DNA of 64,000 nt. It comes from Margaritifera margaritifera. Its lineage: Eukaryota > Mollusca > Bivalvia > Unionida > Margaritiferidae. This document shows positions 47,515-58,860 of the stretch, piece by piece (within the stretch, counting starts at the first letter, position 1; each line of letters begins with the position of its first letter). The DNA lies in the NCBI GenBank assembly GCA_029931535.1, contig JAQPZY010000848.1, positions 248,001 to 312,000 on the forward strand, read 5' to 3'. The notes beneath the pieces are model-generated. The model was not told the DNA's origin, ran no database searches, and worked only from the letters and a program-made list of their open reading frames with translations. Made by a program: the position numbers and the translations under genes.

Positions 47515-48555
47515 GCTATCTACTGAAAAATATTTGTATTGAGAAAATTCTTACAAAACATGATTTCTTTTTAAAATTTTTAAATTTCATGATGATCCCA
47601 TATTTCTAGGCACAGACCACCATTTTTGACAACAAAATGAGCTATAGATCAAACTTTCATTGATCAATTTTAGTCACAGTTTTTTTTAATGTTAAGCAAA
47701 TAGAAGCCTATTTTTGGCCTTTTCCATAAGAAAAAATGGGGTCTGCACTTGCTTCTGCATTATAAGCAAGTTTATGAGTTATCCAGGGCATGCTAAAATG
47801 AGGGAGCAATATACATGTACAATGGAGCCTAGCTCTTTGGTTTGTGGCTTGTGTGTGAAATGCTGTTCCTCATTCTCGCACTACCATCAGCTTTTTTTCT
47901 CCTGCCTCAGATACATTTTTAAAGATACATTTGCACCTATTGATCTGCTAAAACTGCATGGAGAGCATGACTTTAAGTATTTCTTTACTTTAAAAAAAAC
48001 ACAAGAAACTACAAAGTCATGAGTGATATTTCAGATATAATTAAAGCATTGTTGGATCTGCATTGTGAAAAAAATCATTATACAGTGTGTTGTAATGATA
48101 TCACATCCATAAGACTAAATAAGTACTGGTATAAGTCCTGCTGGAATCATGTTGAATTATGTGCTGTGTCATCAAGAGCATGGAAATTGGACGCAGGTCT
48201 CGAATTAACAATACTCCCAAAAGTGACAATCTTTGTTAAAATTGTAAATTTAATGGTATGTTTGTCAAATTGTAGTCAGAGTTATTGCCAAACTCTTTGG
48301 GATTCATTCTTACAGAAAGAAAGAATCAAACGGGGAATAAATTTGAGAGATTTCATGTGACTATTACCAGAAACAGCATCATTGTTTTTATATGAATGAT
48401 ATAGAAAAATTCATCACAAACCATTTCCGAGGATCCTGATTCTGCCATGTTTTTCGTTGCAAGTGCAGTGTGTTGGCAACAATACTGGTGCATTATGATT
48501 GACCAGTGTGCATTTTGTAGTTTTATTACAAACTTAATTGTCTTATTTTCCTTAG
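47515..48555. other. EXOC4 intron 3, 3' end
   Basis: Intronic DNA leading to exon d. Two moderately long open frames (47714-48022, 48019-48360) show no recognisable protein. Confidence 0.45.
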
Positions 48556-48558
48556 CAG

Positions 48559-48640
48559 AGTGAATTATTTGGAGATTCGAGTACAGTTGGCATGGCTAAA
48601 CACCAGTTAGTCTGCAAGCCCTCAGTGGACAATATCAAAG
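48559..48640 (+). CDS. EXOC4: EXOC4 (Sec8) internal exon d
   Basis: The exon reads SELFGDSSTVGMAKHQLVCK PSVDNIK and ends in phase 1 at AAAG/GTAGAA. The VCKPSVDNI block matches Sec8 FVCKPGARNIT. The acceptor is TTTTCCTTAGCAG, a tandem NAGNAG site: use of the first AG would add one in-frame CAG codon (Gln) at 48556. It lies after a 20-kb intron packed with transposons and is followed by an intron of only 520 bp that contains a 51-bp tandem repeat. Confidence 0.9.
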
Positions 48641-48749
48641 GTAGAATGATTCATATTTGTTGAAATGATTTGAAAGACTTTTTCCTGCTCATGAACTCTG
48701 ACCCTTTTGGGATTGATTTTCTTATCCAATACAATATTTACTGTAGCTT

Positions 48750-48953
48750 CCATGAATTCTCCATATTTTTCAGAATAATCTGGGCCTACATGAAAAGTTT
48801 CCTAGAATTCTCCATATTTTTCAGAATAATCTGGGCCTACATGAAAAGTTTCCAAGAATTCTCCATATTTTTCAGAATAATCTGGGCCTACATGAAAAGT
48901 TTCCATGAATTCTCCATATTTTTCAGAATAATCTGGGTCTAAATGAAAAGTTT
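48750..48953. repeat. 51-bp tandem repeat, 4 copies, open on both strands
   Basis: GAATTCTCCATATTTTTCAG then AATAATCTGGGCCTACATGAAAAGTTT, starting at 48754, 48805, 48856 and 48907. Because 51 is a multiple of three, a 17-residue repeat is open on the + strand (EFSIFFRIIWAYMKSF) and another on the - strand (ETFHVGPDYSEKYGEF). It lies in the 520-bp intron between EXOC4 exons d and e. Each unit contains TTTTTCAG, a splice acceptor-like sequence. Confidence 0.95.
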
Positions 48954-49160
48954 CTTGCAGAAAACATTGTAACATATATAAAAGCAATCACAGACGATTG
49001 AAATTTTACAAAGTATTTCTCCTCCCCACTAATTTGGTGGGTATGTCAATCACCCTCGCATACAGTGAGTTTCATTTGGCAGACTTTTGACCCCTACATT
49101 AATTTCACAGGACAGACATTCTCTCTCTCCTTTCTGATGTTTTTGTATTTCTTGTTTCAG

Positions 49161-49224
49161 CTATATTCAAGCCACTTCAGAATTTCATCATGGAGATAGA
49201 GGTGGCGACTGAATGTTCTCCAGG
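49161..49224 (+). CDS. EXOC4: EXOC4 (Sec8) internal exon e
   Basis: A 64-nt exon with acceptor TTCTTGTTTCAG and donor CCAGG/GTAATA. It enters in phase 1 (completing the G left by exon d) and leaves in phase 2. The peptide is AIFKPLQNFIMEIEVATECS P, equivalent to Sec8 IFHPLLRFIQEIEHAL. Joining directly to exon f completes a Gly codon and keeps the frame, so no exon is needed in the intervening 4.2 kb. Confidence 0.9.
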
Positions 49225-49639
49225 GTAATAAATTACAATTCATAGCATTTTCTGAACTTTTCTTTATTGTCCTTCATTTACATTGGTTTCATACCAGCTT
49301 TTTCACAAAAATCACAATGGATAAGAAAACATTTCCAAATTTTCTCTTGTGTTTCTTCTCAACCATCACTGGATATTCAGAATGTTTTACTAGAGTACAG
49401 GTTAGGAGATTGTGAAATTCTTGCAAGGAAGAATATCAATTTTGCTAATTTACTATCGATTATTTTCCAATAAACTTTTTTAAGTTTGAATGCAAATCAT
49501 CAGGAATTGCCTTCTCAATACCATGTTCCTCAGTCAAAAGTCCCCCATTCTTCTGTGAGAGATCACTGTATCCAAACCCAGCTGGTGTTAGATATTGTGT
49601 ACTACCATCATTGCCCATAAATGTGTACTCAAGTGGGAA

Positions 49640-50395
49640 CAGCATAGACCCAGATTTGTCACCAAATAATGTCCAGCAAATCAGGAGTTATGCCATTTTC
49701 TTGAAATAATGAGAATGATCAGCATATACCCCAATCTGTCACCACATAATGTCCAGAAAATCAGGATCTATACCATTAACTTGAAATTATGAGAATGATT
49801 AATATAGGTTTGCTTGAAATAATGAGAAGGATCAACATAGACCAAGCTCAGCATAAAAATAATCAGTATAGACCCAGATATATTACCACATAATGTCCAG
49901 TAAATGAGGATCTGTGCATTTTGCTTTAAATAATGAGAACGATCAGCATCAATCTAGCTTTGTCATCACATAATGTCCAGTAAACAAGGATCTATGCCAT
50001 TTGCTCAAAATAATGAGAATGAGTAGCAAAGACCCAGATATATCACCACTGTGACATAATGTCCAGTAAATGAGGATCTATGTCATTTGCTTGAAATAAT
50101 GAGAAGGATCAGCATAGACTCAGATATATCACCATTATAATGTCCAGCAAATCAGGATCTATACTGTTTGCTTCAAATAATGACAATGATCAGTATAGAC
50201 CCAGCTTTGTCACCACATAATGTTGAGCAAATCAGGATCTATACTGTTTGCTTCAGATAATTCAAATGATCAGCATAGACCCAGTGTTGTCACCACATAA
50301 TATCCAGCAAATCATGATCTATGCTGTTTGCTTGAAATAATGAGACTAAACACTGTAGACCCTGATCTGACCTAGTGCATTCTGCCGCTACAGAT
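49640..50395. repeat. about 80-bp minisatellite, roughly 9 degenerate copies
   Basis: Recurring blocks CACCACATAATGTCCAGCAA (near 49660, 49740, 49890, 49970, 50053, 50131, 50212, 50292), ATCAGGATCTATGCCATTTG, GAAATAATGAGAATGATCAG and CATAGACCCAGAT. Confidence 0.85.
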
Positions 50396-50424
50396 TTTGG
50401 AAACAATCAGTGTAGACTGATTTC

Positions 50425-50755
50425 TCAGCACATCATACATGGGAACAAACAGCATAGATAAAACAATGTACAGGGGAACAAACTATATAAACTTATTTCC
50501 CAGCAAATTGTACATGGGAACAAACTATAGACTGATTTTCAGGCACATCATACATGGGAACAAACAGTGTAGACTGATTTTCAGGCACATCTTGCAAAGG
50601 AACAAACTGTGTAACCTGATTTCCTGACACATTGTACATAGGAACAAACTGTAGACTGATATCCAGGCACATCATACATGAGAACAAACAGTGTAGACTG
50701 ATTTTCAGGCATATCTTGCTGAGGAACAAACAGTGTAACCTGATTTTCCTACCAT
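50425..50755. repeat. about 42-bp minisatellite, array 1 (8 copies)
   Basis: Units of GGGAACAAACAGTGTAGACT then GATTTTCAGGCACATCATACAT, starting near 50441, 50474, 50515, 50556, 50599, 50640, 50681 and 50722. The same unit makes a second array at 52720-53310. Confidence 0.9.
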
Positions 50756-52409
50756 GAAAAGGATGGTGTTCAGTTTTTAGGCTGCATTGGAGGACATTTA
50801 CTGGATTTTAAAGCCATCTGACTACTCACTACCTTCCTGTATGAGACAAAACTACAAGGTTAGGGTTTCAGTTGACATTGAGGACCTGAGAAACATCCCT
50901 CCTTTAGCCTCCTCCTGCAGTCTGCAAAAATTGACAACAAAATCTGTGACCCAGGCAGTTCTAAGGCTTTTTTGTTATAAAGCCTGTTACCGGTATCTTA
51001 TCCACACACTGGTGCCACACACACTCGGACATGTACAGCATTGATGTTCTGAGTTTCAATAACAACACTGTGCCAGTTCACATGTCTATTTGGCTGTTCT
51101 ACAGGGTCAATCTCCAGGTGTTCATTACAACATCAAAACTTGTGTGGAATATGGTGGCGACATCATTGATGCTGGAATTGGTGTCATTGGTGATTTTTCG
51201 CTGAGCGGAAAAAGTGGGAAATCAGCATGTGTGGGAATCAACAGCCCACATAGCCAAAGTAATAAATAGAGCAGTGCATCATTCCATGGCCACTGCCCTT
51301 ATGGCTTCTTCTAATTTTTATTTTACATGATGAGACACTTATCAGCATTCATCGTCTCTGAAGTCTCCTCACTCCTTGGCATTATGCTTTTAGCCATTTG
51401 GTTTGCCACTTTTGTTTGGGAGTCATATAGAGGATATATGAAAGCAAGCAGCACAAGATGTGCCCCTTCAGCTCCCCTTACCCCCTCATCCACCTTACTG
51501 ACCTGTACAGCAGGATCAACCTCAGCCTGCTTTCAGGTGGCAACTGACTTCTGTCTCAGAGGCAGTTTAATAAAGGGGAAAAGAAACAAAGTTTTTCTTT
51601 CCCCAAGCTTCCCAACAACTGCCAATGACATACCAATCCCACTGCCTGCTGAAAATCTTCCTGTTGGTGCCAGACTTCTCCATTTTCATAAAGCTTTTCT
51701 GCACAATGAATAGGTAATCCAAGTTGTTTTGGAGAGGATTCAGATTTAATTATCCATCCCCTCTCCCTTTTTGTGTTCCCCTAAAATTATGATTTATCAA
51801 ATGGCTTAGTTGATCTCAAGGAATGTTTCATTAAGAAAATGGGGGTGGGGGTGGGGGTCCTTTATCATATGTGGCTAATTTTTCTTTGGGTCTTTCAACT
51901 CATGGTTCAGGCCAACAACAGAATCCATGAAAATTGGTGCCCCATGAAAATGAGTGAAACCATATTATTATGGAAGCCATTGGCCGGCATGCACAGTAAC
52001 AGTAAGTTTTATCTCCAAGATTTAGCATTGCAGAGATGAGAACTGAATCTGGTGGGTCCATTGACCATGGCCCTGATAACCACCAGACCCATTTGAGATC
52101 AGCACAACCTCTTCATGGCTGTGGGATTAGCACTTTCACTGGATTAACCTGAAGTCTTTGCTTGGTAAGGAAAAGTCACACTTTTCTCTTTATTTGATTG
52201 GTGTTGTAATGTGTTACAATACCATTGGTTGTGCTGTTTTCATAATAGGAGAGCATTATATCCTTCTGATAGGAAATTCAGCCATTCTTCCCTTGAAGGA
52301 TGCTGCTGATAGAAGTTGGATGCTTATTCATTTCCTCCTCTTACATGTTCTCCTAATATTAATGTGATCAGGGAATGTATTCAAGGGAGAAATTGAACAT
52401 TTTAATAAA
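50756..52409. other. EXOC4 intron 5, unique segment between minisatellites
   Basis: No Sec8 exon is needed here. A TTCTACAG/GGTCAATCTC acceptor-like site at 51103 is followed by an open stretch of about 50 codons (YNIKTCVEYGGDIIDAGIGV) ending near an AAA/GTAATA donor-like site. However, its phase from exon e leads to a stop, so it is not an EXOC4 exon. Confidence 0.45.
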
Positions 52410-52697
52410 TTATGTTTCTTGTAGAATACTTACCTGATCACATTAATATGAAACCCTCGAATACTCCCTGCAAATGTGACCATCCTCATTGATGTGTCAC
52501 TCAACTAAACTGACAATCAACCAGTTGGTGGGTAGCCACACAGCTGTGGTAAGGGGAGGTAGTGGATAAGAGTTTCTTCCCTTTGTGTGGACATATACAG
52601 GAATTTAATGTCTTTCCGGGATTGCTGGATTCAAGAGTTAGTGGAGCTTATTTCTTAAGGTTAATGTGATCAGGTAAGTCTTCTCAGAGAAACATAA
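52410..52697. mobile_element. 288-bp MITE with about 37-bp inverted arms
   Basis: Left arm 52410-52446 (TTATGTTTCTTGTAGAATAC then TTACCTGATCACATTAA) and right arm 52661-52697, its reverse complement with about four differences. No coding content and the target duplication is unclear. Each outward-facing arm contains CAGGTAAGT, a perfect splice donor consensus: on the + strand this is at the right arm (52671-52679). Confidence 0.8.
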
Positions 52698-52719
52698 TTT
52701 TCAACAAAATTTACTTTCC

Positions 52720-53310
52720 CCACACATTGTACAAACATTGTAGACTGATTTTCTGGCACATAGTACATGGGAACAAACAGTGTAGACTGATTTTCAGGTA
52801 CATACATGGAAAAGCAGTGTAGACTGGTTTTCTGGCACCTTGTACATGGAAACAGATGGCATTGACTGATTTCTGGCACATTGTACATGGTAACATGTGG
52901 TGTAGACTGATTTCCTGGCATATTGTACATGGGAACAAACATTGTAGACTGATTTCCAAGCACATAGTACAGGGGAACAAACAGCATAGACTGATTCCCT
53001 CAGCACAGTGTGTATGGGAGCAAACAGGGTAGACTTATTTCCCAGCACATTGTACATGAGAACAAACAGTGTAGACTGATTTCCCAGCACATTGTACATG
53101 GGAACACATAGTGTAGACTGATTTCCCAGCACATTGTACATAGGAAAAAGCAGTGTACTAGACTGATTTCAGCACATTGTATGTGGGAACCAACAGTGTA
53201 GACTGATTTCCTGGCACATGGTACATGGGAACAGTGTTAACTGATTTTCCAGCACTTTGTACATGAGAACAAACAGTGTTGAATGATTTTCCAGCACATT
53301 GATGCAACAA
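52720..53310. repeat. about 42-bp minisatellite, array 2 (about 14 copies)
   Basis: Units GGGAACAAACAGTGTAGACT then GATTTCCCAGCACATTGTACATG, more homogeneous than array 1 but with several short-deleted units. It ends about 75 bp before the acceptor of EXOC4 exon f. Confidence 0.9.
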
Positions 53311-53386
53311 AAGATTGGGATCTATGCAGTTCATGTGTGGTGTGCATTATGCACAAGTAAATGTGTTAATATATTTCCATTTTCAG

Positions 53387-53487
53387 GTCATCCAGCCTGC
53401 AAGAATTTCTGAAAGACTTCATTGAGAACATTTTTCTTGGTCAAGTTCATTTTACTGTATCAAACAACATTAACCTGGCAACCAAAG
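53387..53487 (+). CDS. EXOC4: EXOC4 (Sec8) internal exon f
   Basis: A 101-nt exon with acceptor TTTCCATTTTCAG and a strong donor ACCAAAG/GTAAGA, phase 2 to phase 1. The peptide SSSLQEFLKDFIENIFLGQV HFTVSNNINLATK corresponds to Sec8 PLREFLTVYIKNIFLNQVLAEI. This is the last exon I can identify with confidence. The next conserved Sec8 block (the DPLKIL region) is not visible up to 64000, so the following intron is at least 10.5 kb unless the small candidate at 61731 is real. Confidence 0.92.
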
Positions 53488-53755
53488 GTAAGAAGTGCAT
53501 GTGCACTAGAATTCATACATAAGCACCTGGCTGCAGTAGATTTTGAGGGTTCATTAATTCATTTTTAGCTTACCTCTTTGAAACAGAAAATAAGTATTGT
53601 ACAACCCAGCATCAGTGTCTGCACAGACGATAACTATTGTACAATCACTGAATCTCAACCATTCTTTCTTCCTTTGTTTTAGGTAGCATTTCGGTGTGGG
53701 TTCATAGCACTTACCCCCTGGGGAGGGGGATGAGGAGGCTGAGTTTGAATATGTA

Positions 53756-56700
53756 CCATAATTCTTGTAACTTTTCGTACATGAAAAAATAATTATTTGT
53801 TTTAGAGTACAAAAAATTAAATGTAAAAATTTTTTTATTTGGGTGTACTGACTGTACAAAAAATAAAGGGATCAGACCCAAAAAAGGTCTGTGTGACACA
53901 TGATACTTGCCAACCAAACACTTGACACATAAAAAGTAAACGTACATTTTTTGTCTCCTTTTGCTCCGACCGTATGAATCTGATTATAATAAAAAATAAA
54001 AGTAGTCAAAAAGACTTTTGTTGTTATTAGTGAATGTATGTGAGAGAGAGAAAGAGATAGATGAAACAGTAACATAGTGTAGTTTTTGTAAGATCATGTG
54101 TATTCAGAGTGTGCATCTTTGTAGCTGTTATGGTACGTTATTTTGGCCATGTGATTAAAATGGTTGAAGTCATTGGTTTGTATCATTGCTTACAATTAAA
54201 AGTAAATTGGAAGCAATGATATAAACCCTTGTCGAAGTTATGTGCAACTTGTATTCTTACAGCAACGGTAACCTCTTTATCAAATTACAATAAGAAATAA
54301 AAGAACTCAAAAAGACTTTTCTTGTTTTTAGTGAATTTGTGTGTGAGAGAGAGAGAGAGAGAGATGGATGAAACATATTGTGTCAGTGTGTAAGATCTTA
54401 CGTCTTTAATTCACTATTTAGCTGTTTTATTTGGAGATAGAGAATGAGCGAGAGAGGTTACAAGGTAGTTTTAATCTTTATTGTTCAGCTATCTGATGAT
54501 GTGCATGGGCACTACTATATTCCATTGACAATTAATACCTCTGAATAAACAGTTCGTTCCTGTTGTAATTTTGATATCCATTATTACAAGAACCACATGG
54601 CTATGCAGAGTTATTACATGCTAATTAAATATGCCTAGAGCTTTGGTTAGATATTTCTAGTCAAAGCTGGATTGAGGACAAGATTCCCACAGATGAGATC
54701 AAATTAGTGAGGCTATGAGTAGGGAAATGAGGTTATCCATAGGAAATGAAAATATGTCTATGAGCTATCAAGGCTATTGTTTGAACAGCAGTAGATATTG
54801 TAAAGACAAGCCATCGCTTGAAGCAGTTGTTCTTCATGTTCGCCGATAAAAATAACTATAGAAGGGTGTATCATAGAATAGAGTCTTAATAAAATGTTAA
54901 TTTGGTAAGAAAACATCAAATGGTTTCCGAACTTGTTTTAAAATTTATGAGCTATGATGTGGCAATGTTTCATCCAGGACACAGAGTTGCAGGATTTGTG
55001 CAAAATAGACACCATGTCCCGCAAAGAATCAGATTAAATGCACCAAAAGTAGTGCAAAAAAATAAGCAAGGTGGTTTTTTTTTACCTTTAATCTGAATTG
55101 CTCAATTATTGTTTTTATGAAAATGAACAAAGTCCATCAAGCGATCTTTTTTCAGTTGCACTGGTTGATATGCTCAAACTATCAAGTTTCCCCCATTCGC
55201 CCAATCTCATATATGGCAAAGCTCAGGGTTGACCAGAAATCATCGTATATTCAGTATATCCCATAATATTTCTTGGCCGAGAGGTTAAGAATAATCTGGG
55301 CTTGTGACAGAATTGCAATAGTCGATGACAAAATATGAAACAAATTCAAGGAATGTATTGGGGGTTAGTAACATTTTTAACTGAAAGAAAAATGTATAGT
55401 TTCTGCAGTTATCCTAAGAACGTGCTTCCAGTCACATGATATCTAATGCCATTTATCATTTGTAAACTTGGTGAAGTTTCACAAAGATATATGGAATGAC
55501 AGATAACCAATTTCTTTAGCCCAGTATCGTGCCCAAATCATGAAAGCAATAAAATTACCGCATTTTTTATGGCTCTATTGAACAGTCTAGTAAAATTCAC
55601 AAAACCAAAACAAAAGTTGAACAGAAAGTGAAACTTCCGACTAAGAATTGGATTCAGCAATGGCAGAAACAGAAGAAAAACATGATCACACCCTTGAAAG
55701 CTGAAACTTTCGCAAAGACTGATAACTGTAATGTTGGAGAGGCATGCAATTGGAGACTTCTTCTCTCATGCTACTAGAGTATGGTCAGAGGCATCAAAGA
55801 GGAGAATCCTAAAGTAAAGATGGTTATTTATTTGTTTTTTCAAGCAAATAACATGTAAACTAGACTGTGTAAATGATATCTCATTCAGTTATGAGGCTGG
55901 CCTGTTATGATCACACTTTTAGCCCACTTTTTCAAATTAAAGTCACCATTTAACCCGTTTTTGTCAAATCAGGCAGAAACACTGCTGTGGTGCTCTGTGC
56001 AGTGATGTCGTTGGTAAAGGGCACTCATTAACCATATTATTTAAGGACTGAAACCAAAAACATTATAATTAAGACATCTCCAGGAAAATAAATACCATCA
56101 CTTAAATGATAGTATACAAGAATCAAATTCACATAGTCAACAACTGTCACATTTATGATAGAAAATGATGAGATTTTTATATTTTATTTTGGTATTACTA
56201 TCATGAATCAATAAGACTACTTGGCCAGTGGTCTGTGATCTTCACTTTGGCATGTACTGAAAAGTGAGATATAATTTTTACTGGACAAGAAAACATCAAA
56301 TGGCTTCCAAACTTGTTTTAAAATGCTCATGGTACTTTGTTACAGAGACTAGCTTAATAAAGGACTCATTAACTATATTGTGTAGGGATTATTTGCTGTA
56401 AAGTCCATTGTTCAGCTGTTTTTGAACAGCTGTAGATATTGTAATGACAACAAGAGATTATACAAATCAATCATATTTTCTCACTGATAAAGATAACAAC
56501 ATAGAATGGCAGATTGAAGTATAAGAGTAGATTCACAATTAACAAAATAAATACCCTTGCAAAATGAGATAAGCAAAGACCTTTCTGCATGATTAAAATT
56601 TGATGATTATTTCTTTTGTTTCTGAAATTGCCTGTTCATTATTCGATGCCACAGTTAACAACTTACCTGAGGTTAATGCATATTTATGTCTTTTATTTTA

Positions 56701-58860
56701 GATTATATCAAACATATACTTGGCAAACAATACATTGGTCCTTTGATGTACTGTATCAACAACATACCTGCCATATTCCAGACAGTGTTGGGGTGTTTTG
56801 ATGACTCAAAAAATATGTTTTGGGGTTCGGGGGGGGGGGGGGGGAGGCAATGCACATGATATTAAGAAAGTGACATCTGATTGAGAATAAGTTGTCTTTT
56901 CATATAAGCCGATATAAAATTACTGTAAATTCAAATATGATAAAAAAGAAAAAAACATATCTGTTTTCCTTGAAGCATTTAATATACTTACAAATCAAAA
57001 ATAGTTGGTAGACTTACCATTGTCCAATATAATCACCACACACATGCATAAACATGTGCCCACACTCACATATAAACACAACCACACAGATATTAAATAA
57101 AAAATATACCAAGTTTCTGCCTTTAAAATCCATTGGACAGTGGAATATTGTCTTAATAGATTGGGGGGGGGGTTTGAAGGTAATATAAATGTCATTTGTG
57201 TTCATCTTTGCACTCATTTGAGACCGGATGTTTAGATTTCCCAGAAGATCTTGCAGATTTTTCTCAGCATAGAAAATGATCTTTCTGCATCTGCTGTGAG
57301 GGAGTGGCAAACATGCTCGGTTGCTACGTTGACAGATGTCGTACACTCCAGAATGACTACTGTTGTTATGGTGTTTACAGTGTGTGCAAAAACTAAAATG
57401 CTCCCCCTTGCTGCTGCACTTCACAAAGTCAAACTCCATCCAAGAGTTCAGAAATTTAGTTTTGCTGGGCTTTGAGGCTCATCTTTTCCTAAATCACACC
57501 TGCATTTCAACATTTTGCCTTAAAAAAATGAACCACTCTTGCACACTATTCCAACTACCGAAATAATCATGTTTTGCATTTTATATATGGAGTAAAATCA
57601 GACATCCTTAAAAAAACTTTGCTGCTGATCACAAACTTGCCAGTAATCTTTAATAATGATGGCTTAAACATTCTCATTCAGGGCAACGATGTGTAATAAC
57701 TTTTATTCTTCAACACGCATCTCTATGATTGTACCTAACTCAAACAAATTGGGTTGTTCCACTTATGTATTTAACCTAAGCATATTAGCATAATAGACTC
57801 TCCCACAGCAGTATTCAAAGGACTTGATGCAGCAGCATCCTAGCTATTCTCAACCAATTAAGAAATCTGTGAAATGGTAGTTGCTTACCTTTTAATTGAC
57901 TCCATGATAATCAGCTGTATAAACTGCCCAGAGGATAGTTTTATATGGGATCTAAGCAGGACTGTTTACTGTTTATACAGACTACATGCTTTGGACATGC
58001 ATAGTGATGGTCAAAAAATGTCTGGGTTTTTTTCCCCCCTATGATTATTTGAAAATCGTGTTTTCAAAACCCGACCATGTCAGTGGGTTTAGCAGTCAGA
58101 AATCGTGTTTTTTATGAGACGCATCATGTTATGGCAGGTATGCAACAGTGTACATCAGTATTTTTTCAGAGCCATTTGAAATGTGAAATTCTCTTCTTGA
58201 TTCAAATGGTGATTCTTTTATTTCTTAATCTCCTGTTTCATTATTCCATGCTTCAGTTAAAAACCTACCCAAAGTTAATGCATATTTATGATTTTCATAT
58301 GAGATTCTATCAGACAGATATTTAACAAGTAATACATTGGTTGTTTGATGTATCTGAATCGTACAAAGATATTTTTTCGAGGCTGTTTTAAACATGAACT
58401 TAAGTTCTCAATTCAAATAATGAATCCTTTTATTTCTTAACCTCCTGTTTCATTATTTAATGCCTCAGTTAAAAACTTACCTAAAATTAATTGTCATTTA
58501 TAACATATACTTAGCAAACAATACATTGATCGATTTATGTATCTAAGTCATAAATTGGTATATTTTTTAAGCCATTTAAGACATGAACTTTTTAAAATTC
58601 AGTTATAACACATCAAAATATGCATTAACTGTATATGATTTTAATCTTTTATTCTATTTCATACAAATTTTGTAATATTTTTATCTATTGTGCAAAAACA
58701 TAAATCTTCTCAGTAGAACTTTTTTATTTGAAAATTTAAAGGATTTGCCAAAAATATGAAGTTCTGTGACAAAAAAAATGTACATTTAATTAACTGTGAT
58801 TTTTATGAATCGATGGTATATGAAAAATTAAAGGGGGCAGCAAAATTACAAGAATTATGG
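53756..58860. mobile_element. 5.1-kb pogo-type element, non-coding
   Basis: Left end CCATAATTCTTGTAACTTTT and right end (reverse complement) CCATAATTCTTGTAATTTTG, TA on both flanks. The first 800 bp align with 32091-32960 and the later part with 33870-34500 and, in reverse, with 2340-5595. The block CATCAAATGG[CT]TTCC[AG]AACTTG occurs twice (about 54915 and 56293), so an internal duplication or nested insertion of about 1.1 kb (54950-56000) is likely. No transposase is recognisable. Confidence 0.7.
58180..58620. repeat. about 190-bp tandem units near the right end of the pogo element
   Basis: Three units with TTTTATTTCTTAATCTCCTG, TTTCATTATT, GCTTCAGTTAAAAACCTACC and AACAATACATTG; the first (56600-56760) and a reversed relative (2345-2600) show that the unit is an ancestral part of this element type. 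Confidence 0.7.

Noticed and set aside
48019..48360. 113-codon open frame close to EXOC4 exon d
   Set aside because: No recognisable protein, no good splice borders, and frames of this length are expected by chance in 64 kb.
51103..51250. Additional EXOC4 exon between exons e and f
   Set aside because: Read in the phase set by exon e it reaches a stop, and exon e joins exon f in frame without it.
57014..57475. Overlapping open frames on both strands (141 and 74 codons)
   Set aside because: They lie inside a pogo-type element and show no transposase motif; the Cys and His content does not form a known zinc-finger spacing.
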